The notes: generated by a model from the sequence alone, not told the origin. A DNA stretch of 64,000 nt from Polynucleobacter finlandensis (GCF_018881755.1 NZ_JACVPS010000005.1:96540-160539); one strand, 5' to 3'; positions 48,064 to 56,264 are shown, numbered from the stretch's first letter. Numbers and translations: made by a program.

Positions 48064-48099
48064 CAACACATTCTGAAAATATATTTTCAAGACGTGTTG
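48064..48099. repeat. Long imperfect inverted repeat after yggX
   Basis: CAACAC (48064-48069) and GTGTTG (48094-48099) flank a perfect 16-base palindrome TGAAAATATATTTTCA, with four unpaired bases on each side. It lies 38 bases after yggX. There is no T run, so it is a doubtful terminator; it could be an operator or a message-end hairpin. Confidence 0.4.
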
Positions 48100-48182
48100 A
48101 CTTCAGGAATTTGGAAGCATAGGATTGAATCGTGGGTTGACAGTTATAGTGTTGATTCGCATTGGCGAAAGCCACTTTAAAT

Positions 48183-48296
48183 GAGCGCATCTATGCACTC
48201 ATGGGCATCGGAACAAATTACCTTCCGATTGTCTGCGCCATGATCATCATGGCAAACAGACCCGATGGGAGATTCATTCCCCCGTCGGGTTTTTTA
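48183..48296 (+). ncRNA. Candidate small RNA with four hairpins ending in a terminator
   Basis: Between yggX and rpiA the plus strand can fold into four successive hairpins: GAGCGCA/TGCACTC with one mismatch (48183-48200), ATCGGAA/TTCCGAT (48207-48229), a two-part stem GTCTG/CAGAC enclosing GCCATGA/TCATGGC (48231-48261), and a terminator (48260-48290) followed by T6. No open reading frame of note lies inside. A weak promoter, TTGATT-N18-TTTAAA (48152-48181), would start transcription near the first hairpin. The alternative is an unusually long yggX 3' untranslated region. Confidence 0.5.
48260..48296 (+). terminator. Rho-independent terminator
   Basis: ACCCGATGGG (48260-48269) pairs with CCCGTCGGGT (48281-48290) with one G-U wobble, followed by a run of six T. 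The T run is on the plus-strand side only, so it ends plus-strand transcripts (the candidate RNA or yggX), not rpiA. Confidence 0.8.
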
Positions 48297-48297
48297 A

Positions 48298-48984
48298 TTA
48301 GAGGATGATCCGCGCAACGCCGGCAGCATTACTCACCAGCAGAATGTTGGCCTTCTCTTTAGCAAACAAGCCAACAGTAATCACGCCAGCAATCTGGTTG
48401 ATTTGAGACTCCATGCTTTTCGGGTCTGCAATCTTCAAGCCGGCAACATCCAAAATCCAGCCACTGTTATCTGTGACAAAAGGCTCCTGCGCCCCTTTTA
48501 CCAATCTCAATGAAACCTTGCCACCCAACTTTTCAAGCTCTCTGGTAACAACACCTTGAGCCAAAGGGATAATTTCAACGGGCAAGGCAAAGTTGCCCAA
48601 AACAGGTACTTGCTTGGAGGAATCGCAAATACAAATAAATTGCTTAGCCATGGAGGCGATGATCTTTTCGCGGGTCAAGGCACCGCCACCACCTTTAATC
48701 ATGTGGCCGGCTGGATCAATTTCATCTGCGCCATCTACATAGGCAGGTAAGCCAGTGACATCATTGGGATTGAGAACCTTAAATCCATGCTTTAGTAAAC
48801 GTTCAGTCGTCGCGTTAGAGCTAGAAACCGTGCCTGCAAAATGATCTTTGTGGGGCGCTAAGGCATCAATAAAGCAGTTGGCCGTAGAGCCTGTCCCAAC
48901 ACCCAGAACTTGCCCGGGGGCGAGCTTAAGCACCTCATCGCGAGCTGCCTCTCCCACCATTTGTTTTAACTGATCCTGATTCAT
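48298..48984 (-). CDS. rpiA: Ribose-5-phosphate isomerase A
   Basis: 228 residues. Motifs are GVGTGSTANCFIDAL, VDGADEIDPAG and KGGGGALTREKI, which include the catalytic glutamate and phosphate-binding residues. It interconverts ribose-5-phosphate and ribulose-5-phosphate. It is divergent from the transaldolase gene, another non-oxidative pentose phosphate enzyme, across a 99-base gap. Confidence 0.96.
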   Translation of the reverse strand: MNQDQLKQMVGEAARDEVLKLAPGQVLGVGTGSTANCFIDALAPHKDHFAGTVSSSNATTERLLKHGFKVLNPNDVTGLPAYVDGADEIDPAGHMIKGGGGALTREKIIASMAKQFICICDSSKQVPVLGNFALPVEIIPLAQGVVTRELEKLGGKVSLRLVKGAQEPFVTDNSGWILDVAGLKIADPKSMESQINQIAGVITVGLFAKEKANILLVSNAAGVARIIL

Positions 48985-49083
48985 GATGTAGCCAATACCC
49001 TTGTAGATTGTGGAGCAAATGCATTATTCCATCTATCATATGATATTCAGAGGCAATCCTAATAAAGAGCGTTCCGTTTCCCT

Positions 49084-50049
49084 ATGACCAGCACTTCAAC
49101 ACTGAGCCAACTTAAGACTTTGACCACCGTAGTAGCGGATACGGGTGATTTTGAGCGTATGCAGGAATTTCAGCCGCAAGACGCCACTACCAACCCATCT
49201 CTCATCCTCAAAGCGGCCCAACAGAGCAACTATCAAGCCCTCGTTGCCTCAGTCAAGCAAGCCCATCCGGGCATGCAGCCTACCGATCTGGTGGATTACA
49301 TCTTGGTCGCTTTTGGATTGGAGATTCTCAAGATTGTCCCTGGCCGCGTATCGACAGAAGTTGATGCTCGCCTGTCATTTAATACCAAAGCCACCGTTAC
49401 AAAAGCTAAGCACCTGATTCAGTTATATGAATCCCATGGAATTCATCGCAAACGCGTGTTGATTAAATTAGCAGGTACCTGGGAAGGCATTGCTGCAGCA
49501 AAAGAGCTTGAGGCTGAAGGCATTCATTGCAATATGACTTTGCTCTTCTCTTTAGTTCAAGCTGCAGCTTGTGGAGCCGCTAATGCAAAACTGATTTCAC
49601 CATTTGTCGGACGCATTACCGATTGGTATAAAGCCAAACTCGCGAGCAACTGGAGTGATGTCGATCACGGTGGCGCCAATGATCCCGGCGTGACATCTGT
49701 CAAGCGCATCTTTCATTACTACAAGCACTTTGGCATCAAGACTGAAATTATGGGTGCCAGCTTTAGAAACACTAGCCAGATTCTGGAATTGGCTGGTTGC
49801 GACTTGCTCACGATCAGCCCAGAGCTACTTGCCGAACTGCAGACTAGCAACAAAGCGGTCAATCAAAAGCTTGACCCCAGCAATGCTGCCAAGGCCTTGG
49901 CTGATGAAAATATTACTGAGCTTAAGCTTGATGAATCAAACTTTCGCCTGCAACTGAATAATGACGCCATGGCAACAGAGAAGCTTGCTGAAGGCATCCG
50001 TAATTTCTGCATCGACACAGAAAAGCTAGAAGTACTACTCGCTAAATAA
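49084..50049 (+). CDS. tal: Transaldolase
   Basis: 321 residues. [14 protein letters not shown] lies near residues 35-48 and the Schiff-base lysine is in [12 protein letters not shown]. It transfers the dihydroxyacetone unit between sugar phosphates in the pentose phosphate pathway. It is paired divergently with rpiA, which suggests common control. Confidence 0.96.
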   Translation: MTSTSTLSQLKTLTTVVADTGDFERMQEFQPQDATTNPSLILKAAQQSNYQALVASVKQAHPGMQPTDLVDYILVAFGLEILKIVPGRVSTEVDARLSFNTKATVTKAKHLIQLYESHGIHRKRVLIKLAGTWEGIAAAKELEAEGIHCNMTLLFSLVQAAACGAANAKLISPFVGRITDWYKAKLASNWSDVDHGGANDPGVTSVKRIFHYYKHFGIKTEIMGASFRNTSQILELAGCDLLTISPELLAELQTSNKAVNQKLDPSNAAKALADENITELKLDESNFRLQLNNDAMATEKLAEGIRNFCIDTEKLEVLLAK

Positions 50050-50154
50050 TGGAGATTGAGGCTAGTACTTATTGAGTGCCTAGCACTCTGCATGCAGAAT
50101 CTTCTTTCGAAAGCAATGATCTTTTGTGTGCATCGTCTCCGTAATGACCGCTAC

Positions 50155-50172
50155 CGACCCACAACGGACATT
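50155..50172. repeat. Dispersed intergenic motif, copy 3
   Basis: CGACCCACAACGGACATT lies in the 142-base gap between the convergent tal and GGDEF-EAL genes. It is preceded by ATGACCGCTAC. No terminator is visible in this gap. Confidence 0.45.
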
Positions 50173-50191
50173 TACTATCCACAGAAAATCA

Positions 50192-52312
50192 TCAAAATTT
50201 AAGACTATCAACAGGGTGACCAAAATACCAGCCCTGGAAATAATCGCAGCCTTTTGAGAGGAGCCACTCAAACTGTGCTTGGGTCTCGACCCCTTCAGCA
50301 ATCACTTTTATCCCAAGCCCTCGAGCCAATATCAGGATATTAGTAGCGATAGCTTCATCATCAGAGCTAACGCCTAAGCCCGCAACAAAGGACTTATCAA
50401 TCTTCAAATATTGAATAGGGAGTTTTTGCAAATAGGTCAGCGAAGAGAAGCCCGTACCAAAATCATCAAGAGCAAATTTCACACCTTGCTTATTAAGAAA
50501 CAACATGACTTCAATCGCTGCATCTACATTCCCAATATTAATACTCTCAGTGATTTCAAGATGAATCCGATTCATTGGAATATGAAATTGCTCACAACTA
50601 GCAATAAATTTCTTAGCAAAACCCAAGTTCATCAACTGATGGGCGCTAATGTTGATCATGACATCAGGCTGCTGATCATTTTCTGGGGAATTCCAAAGAT
50701 CTTGATTGCTGAAAATATTTTCAATAATGGTATTACCTACTTCAATAATCAAACCATTTTTTTCGGCAAATGGAATAAAGTCATCCGGCATGACTATTCC
50801 GAATTCAGGATCGTTCCAACGCGCTAAAGCCTCATAGGCCACTACGTCTTGGTTGCGATCGACTACTGGTTGATACACGGTCGATATTTGTTTTAATGCG
50901 CAGGCATTCTTTAAGCGAGCAAAATAATTACTTTTTTGCTTAAATTGCTCCATTAAACCAATATCAAAGAAGCGATGGCTGAGATGTGGATCACTCTTGG
51001 CTGCATACATGGCTAAATCGGCATACTTAAAAATATCATCAAATTGACTCTCTTGATCGCCAAATATAACGATGCCAATGCTTGCCTTAGCCTGAACATA
51101 AACCCCATCACCCAGATCATGATGCTCAGTGAACCCCTCTAAAATACGCTCAATCGCTTCTTCCAGTATTTTTTTGGCATCTGCAAGAGTAGTGCCAATC
51201 TCTTCAAACAGGATTAAAAACTCATCCCCACCAATGCGAGCAACGATATCTTTAGGCCGTATGGCCTTCTGTATTCGGGCGCCAAATTCTTTAAGAAGCA
51301 CATCTCCAATATTATGACCATAGGTGTCATTTACATTTTTAAAGTTATCCAGGTCCAAAAACATCAATCCAGAATAGGTTTTATTGCGAGCCGATTCACT
51401 AATGGTCCGATGAATTCGGTCTTGAATGTACTGGCGATTAGGGAGATTAGTTAAGGAATCAAAAAAGATGAGTTCTTGTATCTTTTCTTGAGCGGCCACT
51501 TGCTCACTTATATCTTTAATGGTGCTCACCATTCGCAGCGGTTCTCCCGACTCAGATCGCTCTACAATCGCCCCTTTATCTTCCACCCAAACTACACGAC
51601 CATCACCTCGTACCATTTTGTACTTAGCCTGGTACTCCTTGCCCGTAGCAAGCGATACGTTTAAGCGATCGAGAATTACACTTAAATCCTCAGGATGAAT
51701 GCGGTTTTTAAAATCCTCAACAGAGAAATAGGTCTGCCCTGGATCTTCCCCTAGTAATTCTATCCAGCATTGATTGTGCTTGACTTCGCCAGTCAGAATA
51801 TTCCAATCCCAGATACCGATACCTCCAGCATCAGTCGCCAGTATTAAACGTTGTTGTGATTGCTCCAAAAAATATTTTGTTTCTAAATGAATTTTTTCAG
51901 ATGTCTTGCGTGCGCTGATATTGCGTTGAATTGAAACCCAATGGGTATATCGCCCGCTTTGATCAGTGACAGGAAAAATATTCAGTTCTTGCCAAAATTC
52001 TTCGCCATTCTTTTTGTAATTAAGTACCTCTTCACGAATGGGTTGCCACTTTTTCAAAGCAGCACTAATTCGCCCGATCGTGACTTTATCCGTCTTGGGC
52101 CCTTGTAAAATTCGAGGGGTTTTCCCAATCACTTCTGATGCAGAAAAGCCCGTTTCGTTAACAAAGGCCTTATTAACATAAACAATACGGGGTCCAGGTT
52201 CTTCAATAGGCTCAGCTTCGGCAATGAGAATAATGTCACTAGCAGAATCAATCACCCTAAGAGCAAGCTTGAGGGTATCTTCAGAATTGAGATTAAACAG
52301 TGTAATAGGCAA
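50192..52312 (-). CDS. PAS-PAS-GGDEF-EAL cyclic di-GMP signalling protein
   Basis: 706 residues from a TTG at 52312 that follows GGGGGGG by about eight bases; a start 22 codons earlier would lie inside a repeated leader element and is unlikely. Two PAS/PAC regions (first about residues 20-140, second about 165-285) are followed by GGDEF (RIGGDEFLILFEE intact) and EAL (AYEALARWN intact). Both synthetic and hydrolytic sites look complete. No membrane segment is evident, so it is probably cytoplasmic. The upstream 184 bases are shared with the nitrile hydratase-like operon leader. Confidence 0.9.
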   Translation of the reverse strand: MPITLFNLNSEDTLKLALRVIDSASDIILIAEAEPIEEPGPRIVYVNKAFVNETGFSASEVIGKTPRILQGPKTDKVTIGRISAALKKWQPIREEVLNYKKNGEEFWQELNIFPVTDQSGRYTHWVSIQRNISARKTSEKIHLETKYFLEQSQQRLILATDAGGIGIWDWNILTGEVKHNQCWIELLGEDPGQTYFSVEDFKNRIHPEDLSVILDRLNVSLATGKEYQAKYKMVRGDGRVVWVEDKGAIVERSESGEPLRMVSTIKDISEQVAAQEKIQELIFFDSLTNLPNRQYIQDRIHRTISESARNKTYSGLMFLDLDNFKNVNDTYGHNIGDVLLKEFGARIQKAIRPKDIVARIGGDEFLILFEEIGTTLADAKKILEEAIERILEGFTEHHDLGDGVYVQAKASIGIVIFGDQESQFDDIFKYADLAMYAAKSDPHLSHRFFDIGLMEQFKQKSNYFARLKNACALKQISTVYQPVVDRNQDVVAYEALARWNDPEFGIVMPDDFIPFAEKNGLIIEVGNTIIENIFSNQDLWNSPENDQQPDVMINISAHQLMNLGFAKKFIASCEQFHIPMNRIHLEITESINIGNVDAAIEVMLFLNKQGVKFALDDFGTGFSSLTYLQKLPIQYLKIDKSFVAGLGVSSDDEAIATNILILARGLGIKVIAEGVETQAQFEWLLSKGCDYFQGWYFGHPVDSLKF

Positions 52313-52342
52313 AGCAAGACCCCCCCGAGGATAGAACGATAT

Positions 52343-52526
52343 TCGAAATCTGGGGCGGTAGGTTTGGCAGAATGCCAAGTCAGCTCAAAGGTCTGTTGCC
52401 AGTAGAATGCCCATCATAGTGATATAGGTCAAATGATTTAGGCGCTATTGAATGAAAACCGAGGGTTATCACCCCGTACTCTTATTGGGATTTTTTTAGA
52501 CGCCAGCGAAAGACTCCTCATGGCCG
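52343..52526 (-). repeat. Leader repeat, copy A
   Basis: 184 bases that align nearly end to end with 56291-56476 and in part with 53596-53650. It ends about 31 bases before the GGDEF-EAL start codon. It contains a hairpin TTTGGC/GCCAAG (52363-52379) where copies B and C have CTTAGC/GCTAAG, so one pair changes from A-T to G-C with both sides altered. A promoter lies inside it. Together with the next repeat it accounts for most of the 357-base gap between the GGDEF-EAL start and the DUF486 gene. Confidence 0.7.
52404..52432 (-). promoter_or_regulatory. Putative sigma-70 promoter inside leader copy A
   Basis: On the minus strand TTGACC (52427-52432), a 17-base spacer and CATTCT (52404-52409) form a weak promoter. 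It overlaps a degenerate FNR-like palindrome, GTGATATAGGTCAA (52419-52432). The same arrangement occurs in copy C. Confidence 0.45.
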
Positions 52527-52584
52527 GTTTGAGACTTTGGGTAAGTTTCTAGCGTTGGGCAACTACCGACCCATAAGGGACTAT
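52521..52584. repeat. Dispersed intergenic repeat, copy 4 (64 bases)
   Basis: From TGGCCGGTTTGAG to CGACCCATAAGGGACTAT this stretch aligns over 64 bases with 29306-29369. It abuts leader copy A. The following bases to 52669 hold nothing recognisable. Confidence 0.5.
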
Positions 52585-52669
52585 GGTCAGTTAGCAAAGA
52601 ACTAGATATAGCATTCTTTGGCGGCCTAAGCTCCTCTTGACTGAAGATCAAAGAGCTCCTATAAATACC

Positions 52670-53029
52670 TTAGCTTCTAAACATAAAATAGACAGCGCCC
52701 AATAGGCATAGTCCAGCCCAAATGTAATCAGTCTTAAACGGCTCATCCATATAAAAAATAGCGAACGGCACAAACACGGCCAAAGTTATTACTTCTTGAG
52801 TAATCTTAAGTTGCCCAAGTGAGAAGTATTGAAATCCAATACGGTTTGCTGGAACCTGAAAAGCATATTCGAACAAAGCAATTGCCCAGCTTGCGAATAC
52901 CGCCATCCACCAAGGCTTTGAAGATAAATTCTTTAGGTGGGCATACCACGCAAAGGTCATAAAGACATTGGAAAGCGCAAGAAGCCCGATAAAGGAAAGT
53001 GGGCCAAAAAAGCTAGATAAATTAACCAT
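52670..53029 (-). CDS. DUF486 (DMT-like) small membrane protein
   Basis: 119 residues from the ATG at 53029; an in-frame TTG two codons earlier is possible. Four membrane segments fill the protein. The sequence AWYAHLKN, SWAIALFEYAFQVPANRIG and LKITQEVITLAVF matches the DUF486 family, related to small drug/metabolite transporters. The role is unknown. It stands alone between intergenic repeats. Confidence 0.85.
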   Translation of the reverse strand: MVNLSSFFGPLSFIGLLALSNVFMTFAWYAHLKNLSSKPWWMAVFASWAIALFEYAFQVPANRIGFQYFSLGQLKITQEVITLAVFVPFAIFYMDEPFKTDYIWAGLCLLGAVYFMFRS

Positions 53030-53160
53030 GCGCAATACTACCCGTTAACCTTAAAGCGGGTTGGCTAAGCCCCCCCTGCTAGTAAAATTCAATTTTCACT
53101 TAAGACTGTTTTAAGTTATGAAGCAGACAATCGCTCTACTTAAGCCTCGGAGACTCTACT

Positions 53161-53182
53161 CGACCCAAAGCAGTCATTGACC
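53161..53182. repeat. Dispersed intergenic motif, copy 5
   Basis: CGACCCAAAGCAGTCATTGA begins here, in the 235-base gap between the DUF486 gene and the 98-residue gene. It is followed at once by a terminator. Confidence 0.5.
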
Positions 53183-53187
53183 AGACA

Positions 53188-53211
53188 ACAAAAAAACCTG
53201 CCGAAGCAGGT
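53188..53211 (-). terminator. Rho-independent terminator with UUCG-type loop
   Basis: On the minus strand ACCTGC-TTCG-GCAGGT (53196-53211) is followed by TTTTTTTG. The stable tetraloop and T run make it convincing. It ends the transcript of the 98-residue gene 54 bases past its stop. Confidence 0.85.
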
Positions 53212-53264
53212 CTTATTGCAGGCATCTAATCATTTTTTATGTGGTCTGCTTATTTCAAAATGAG

Positions 53265-53561
53265 TTATTGGGATTCTTGTAAGTGGTCAACCTCGAAATA
53301 GGTTGCCTGAGGTTCAGATTTAAACCCATCTTTAATTTGCGATTGGATTGTGGGTAATAAAACACCATCTAAAAATTTCTGCCAAGTTTCTTTAGAGTCA
53401 TGAATAGCAACTACTGACCAGCCACCAGGGGAAGGTCCAGCTGCATGATATAGCTGACCCGCTGGAAGGCCTGCCCCACCATGAGGATGAACTACTGCAA
53501 TTTCAGCATCATATTGAGATTTAGTCCCATTTGGATAAAAGTGAATAATTCCATAAGCCAT
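53265..53561 (-). CDS. Small conserved-looking hypothetical protein, monooxygenase-fold-like
   Basis: 98 residues with GAGAG before the ATG, its own terminator and its own copy of the leader repeat, so it is very probably expressed. The sequence MAYGIIHFYPNGTKSQYDAEI, then GWSVVAIHDSKETWQKFLDGVLLP, resembles small ferredoxin-like dimeric alpha+beta barrel (ABM-type) proteins. No catalytic motif is seen. Function unknown. Confidence 0.7.
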   Translation of the reverse strand: MAYGIIHFYPNGTKSQYDAEIAVVHPHGGAGLPAGQLYHAAGPSPGGWSVVAIHDSKETWQKFLDGVLLPTIQSQIKDGFKSEPQATYFEVDHLQESQ

Positions 53562-53595
53562 TTTGAACTCTCTTTCGCAGTGAAGTGTAGAAACT

Positions 53596-53650
53596 CCGAA
53601 ATCTGGGGCGATAGGCTTAGCAGGACGCTAAGGCAGCTCGAAGTTCTGTT
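53596..53650 (-). repeat. Leader repeat, copy B (partial)
   Basis: 55 bases matching the gene-proximal part of copies A and C, from CCGAAATCTGGGGCG to AGTTCTGTT, with the hairpin CTTAGC/GCTAAG (53616-53632) intact. It ends 34 bases before the ATG of the 98-residue gene. The promoter-bearing distal part of the repeat is missing here. Confidence 0.65.
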
Positions 53651-53938
53651 AGATAAACTCTAACCCCCTTTTGATCTAAATAAGACTATTAAGTTACTTA
53701 TATTAAAAATAAGTCTAATTAGAATGGATAGAATTGCGATACCGAGGGTATGCCACTAGTGAAGTGGCACTTGATAGATGGGCAATAGCCGTGCCAGAAA
53801 TAAAAGTAATTAGAATGCCTCCAATAATGCACTTTACTTTCTGGCACTTATCTATTGATACTTTGGGAATAAGCGCATGAGATGCAAGCAAATCTTGATA
53901 AACCCTATTCACTTACCAAGCAAAGTTAAATAGAAAAT
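53651..53938. other. Gap with no supported gene
   Basis: AT-rich sequence between leader copy B and the COQ4-like gene. A 65-codon minus-strand frame with one hydrophobic stretch (53715-53912) starts at GTG without a ribosome binding site and is not accepted. It should hold the promoters of the two divergent genes, but I see no strong consensus. Confidence 0.4.
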
Positions 53939-54904
53939 ATGTTCTTCAAGCACACAACCCCTGCTGATGCGCCACTGATGGCGCAAGCTGTTGTCAGTAC
54001 CTGCCGCCAAAATGGTTGGTTCGATGAGATACAACCACGATTCCTAAAGACTATCTTTCATAAGCTCATGTCCTATGACTGTGATTTCCATACACTGGAG
54101 CCCCTCAGTATTGAGGAATTTTCTTTAGCAATGCCAGAACCTCAAAAGCGCAATGAAGTCCTCGATTTAATGCTCGCAACTGAATTATTATGTTCATCGA
54201 TCTCACCAGAAATTTCTAATGCTATTAATTTGTGGGCTCAAAAACTAGGCATTGAAAATAATGGTCTAGCATTAGTTCGAGACCTTTCTAAGAAATTAAC
54301 CATTCAAGCCCAGCAAGACTTCTACCGCTCAAATTATTTTTACGATAAAGATCTTACCTCACCTAACTTTGCTGATCTAGATCAAAAGTATGGTCTGAGC
54401 GCAACCATGATGACTCTCGAAGTATCAGATGAGATAGCCACGCGCTATGAAAATCTGCAGCAATACCCTGCTGGTAGCTTAGGCAGAGGTCTTTGGGATT
54501 TTTACAAAAAAAAGAACTTTACTTTTCCTGGCGTACTTGGTGGTATCAATGAAGCGGTAGCGCATCATGATTGGATTCATGTTCTAGCAGATTATGATTC
54601 TGATGGTATTGGAGAAATAGAAGTAGCTGCTTTTAGCACCATGGCTACAGAATCACAAAGTGCAGTAATGAATTTCTTGGGAGTACTTAGTATTTTCCAA
54701 GGTGGCTTACTGAAAACGATTGTTGCTGGAGCTCCTCACTTAGGACATGACATGGAAGTAATTAATGGACTCGAGCGCATTTCTACCGCCCTAAAAAGAG
54801 GTAAAGAGGTCAATATTGATTTAGTTCTTGGGATCAATTATTTTGATTATGCTCGCGAGCCATTAGAGGAGCTACGCAAAAGATGGAATATTCCACCTAA
54901 ATAA
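53939..54904 (+). CDS. COQ4-family protein with extra N-terminal helical (TerB-like) domain
   Basis: 321 residues. The C-terminal half (about 165-320) has COQ4 marks: QYPAGSLGRGLWDF, then H210-D211-W-I-H214 followed after exactly 11 residues by E226. That is the HDxxHx11E metal motif of COQ4, a scaffold and ring-modifying enzyme of ubiquinone synthesis. The C-terminal segment EPLEELRKRWNI also fits. Residues 1-130 form an all-helical domain (RNEVLDLMLATELLCSSISPE) that resembles TerB-like domains; this is less certain. It converges on the nitrile-hydratase-like operon with 21 bases between stops. Its role here is unknown. Confidence 0.7.
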   Translation: MFFKHTTPADAPLMAQAVVSTCRQNGWFDEIQPRFLKTIFHKLMSYDCDFHTLEPLSIEEFSLAMPEPQKRNEVLDLMLATELLCSSISPEISNAINLWAQKLGIENNGLALVRDLSKKLTIQAQQDFYRSNYFYDKDLTSPNFADLDQKYGLSATMMTLEVSDEIATRYENLQQYPAGSLGRGLWDFYKKKNFTFPGVLGGINEAVAHHDWIHVLADYDSDGIGEIEVAAFSTMATESQSAVMNFLGVLSIFQGGLLKTIVAGAPHLGHDMEVINGLERISTALKRGKEVNIDLVLGINYFDYAREPLEELRKRWNIPPK

Positions 54905-54925
54905 GCATAAGCATTCTCATTTGCA

Positions 54926-55246
54926 TTACTTCCGCTCTGAAATCTCTTTAGTTTTATTAGCAATTTGATCGGGGGTCAAAATACGCTTTTCAAATAATAT
55001 ATTGACTGCTGAAACAATCCAGCGCTCGTAATACGTAAGATTACCGATGATTTCAGATCCCAGATTCTCAACGCCGCGACGCTTTTCTTCAGTGTTAACA
55101 ATTTGATGGGTAGCAAGTACGTCCAAAAGTGCATGACAGCGTTTTTCCCAAGGAAGCATCGGATGCTCTTCCATGTTGATGGCGTCAGCATCTTTCCCGC
55201 CGATATCATTTGGTAAGTGTGAAATCAGGCCTTTTGTTGAACTCAT
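54926..55246 (-). CDS. Nitrile hydratase beta-subunit N-terminal-half homologue
   Basis: 106 residues. The order PWEKRCHALLDVLATHQIV, ENLGSEI and TYYERWIVSAVNILFEKRILT matches the N-terminal half of nitrile hydratase beta subunits, and equally the homologous activator proteins. The beta-half reading is favoured because the C-terminal half is encoded separately two genes upstream, as in thiocyanate hydrolase. The active-site arginine usually in IERM appears replaced by Asn (VENLG) in my alignment. The start overlaps the alpha gene stop as ATGA. Confidence 0.75.
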   Translation of the reverse strand: MSSTKGLISHLPNDIGGKDADAINMEEHPMLPWEKRCHALLDVLATHQIVNTEEKRRGVENLGSEIIGNLTYYERWIVSAVNILFEKRILTPDQIANKTKEISERK

Positions 55247-55929
55247 GCTTGACCCCTATTCGTCTGTACTAATGATGATTTGACAATAGTAACCCCAATC
55301 ATCGCATCCCGGGTTACCAGACTAGCTAACTCTTCTTCAGTCAAATGCTCAGTTCCAGCTGGACGTAAAGGCAGAATTAAGTAGCGCATGTTTGCATTTG
55401 AATCGTGTACATGGATACTCACTTGATCTGGGATGGTAGTGCCAAATTCTTTTAAGACCGCACGAGGCTCTTTGACTGCTCGAGCTCGATACTGTTTGTT
55501 CTTATACCAGTCTGGTGGCAAGCCCAGCACGGGACGTGGATAGCATGAACAGAGCGTACAAACCACCATGTTGTGAACTTGAGGAGTATTTTCATGAACA
55601 ATGAGATGGGCGCCGTCATACATGGTGATCCCCAGTTCTTCACATGCAGCAGAACCATCCGCTAATAAGCGTTTTTTAAACTCGGGGTCTGTCCATGCAC
55701 GAGCAACTATTTTGGCCCCAAGTACAGGAGAGCGTGAATCTAAGATTTCAATCTGACGACGATGCTCATCAGCAGTAATCAACCCCGCTTCAATTAATAG
55801 TTCACGTACTGCTAGCTCAAGAGTCGCATAGTAGCCATAGGGCTCTTCGTCTTTTGTGACACCTGGATGGGTGTGGTCATGATCGTGATCGTGCTTATGG
55901 TCATGGTCGTGATGATCTGGAACTGTCAT
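55243..55929 (-). CDS. Cobalt-type nitrile hydratase/thiocyanate hydrolase alpha-like subunit, His-rich N terminus
   Basis: 228 residues. The metal claw VCTLCSC has C124, C127 and C129; Thr after the first Cys marks the cobalt type. It is followed by YPRPVLGLPPDWYK and YRARAVKEPR, the family hallmark, with Arg where many nitrile hydratases have Trp (YPWP). Residues 6-21 hold nine histidines alternating with aspartates, an extension not normal for the subunit and probably metal-binding. GGAG precedes the ATG. It lies between the two beta-half genes. Substrate, nitrile or thiocyanate, is not decided. Confidence 0.85.
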   Translation of the reverse strand: MTVPDHHDHDHKHDHDHDHTHPGVTKDEEPYGYYATLELAVRELLIEAGLITADEHRRQIEILDSRSPVLGAKIVARAWTDPEFKKRLLADGSAACEELGITMYDGAHLIVHENTPQVHNMVVCTLCSCYPRPVLGLPPDWYKNKQYRARAVKEPRAVLKEFGTTIPDQVSIHVHDSNANMRYLILPLRPAGTEHLTEEELASLVTRDAMIGVTIVKSSLVQTNRGQA

Positions 55930-55940
55930 ATTTTCTCCGC

Positions 55941-56264
55941 TTAAGCAGGTTCAAGCCAATGTTCAGAAATCTCAATCTGGAGTTGATCTATCGAAGCACC
56001 TTGATATTCTGGCCATAGTTCTTGTTGAGCAAAAGAAACTCGATAAAGCCAAACTTTGCTACCTACATTCTTGCCGTAGGCTTCTTCTTCTGGATTGATG
56101 AACTCATCTAAAACACGCTCAATACGACCCGTTTTTCCACGTACATAAAATGGTGTACGGTAGTGTCCAACCGGAGTTTTATTTTTGATTTTGACTAAAT
56201 CATTGACCAAAAAAGCAGGGCTTGAAGCTTTGGCTAGATCTAAGCCTAATTCTTCAACATTCAT
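55941..56264 (-). CDS. Nitrile hydratase beta-subunit C-terminal-half homologue
   Basis: 107 residues from the ATG at 56264, which has GGGG eight bases upstream; a TTG four codons earlier is possible. VNDLVKIKNKTPVGHYRTP, YVRGKTGRIERVLDEF and LYRVSFAQQELWPEY match the SH3-like C-terminal half of nitrile hydratase beta subunits. In thiocyanate hydrolase this half is a separate subunit. It is the first gene of the three-gene operon, 11 bases before the alpha gene, and follows leader copy C. Confidence 0.8.
   Translation of the reverse strand: MNVEELGLDLAKASSPAFLVNDLVKIKNKTPVGHYRTPFYVRGKTGRIERVLDEFINPEEEAYGKNVGSKVWLYRVSFAQQELWPEYQGASIDQLQIEISEHWLEPA

Noticed and set aside
48231..48298. Hairpin near 48.28 kb as the rpiA terminator
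   Set aside because: The T run follows the hairpin on the plus strand; on the minus strand no T tract follows it.
53715..53912. 65-codon minus-strand reading frame with a hydrophobic stretch
   Set aside because: GTG start without a ribosome binding site, no family resemblance, and it sits in the promoter gap of a divergent pair.
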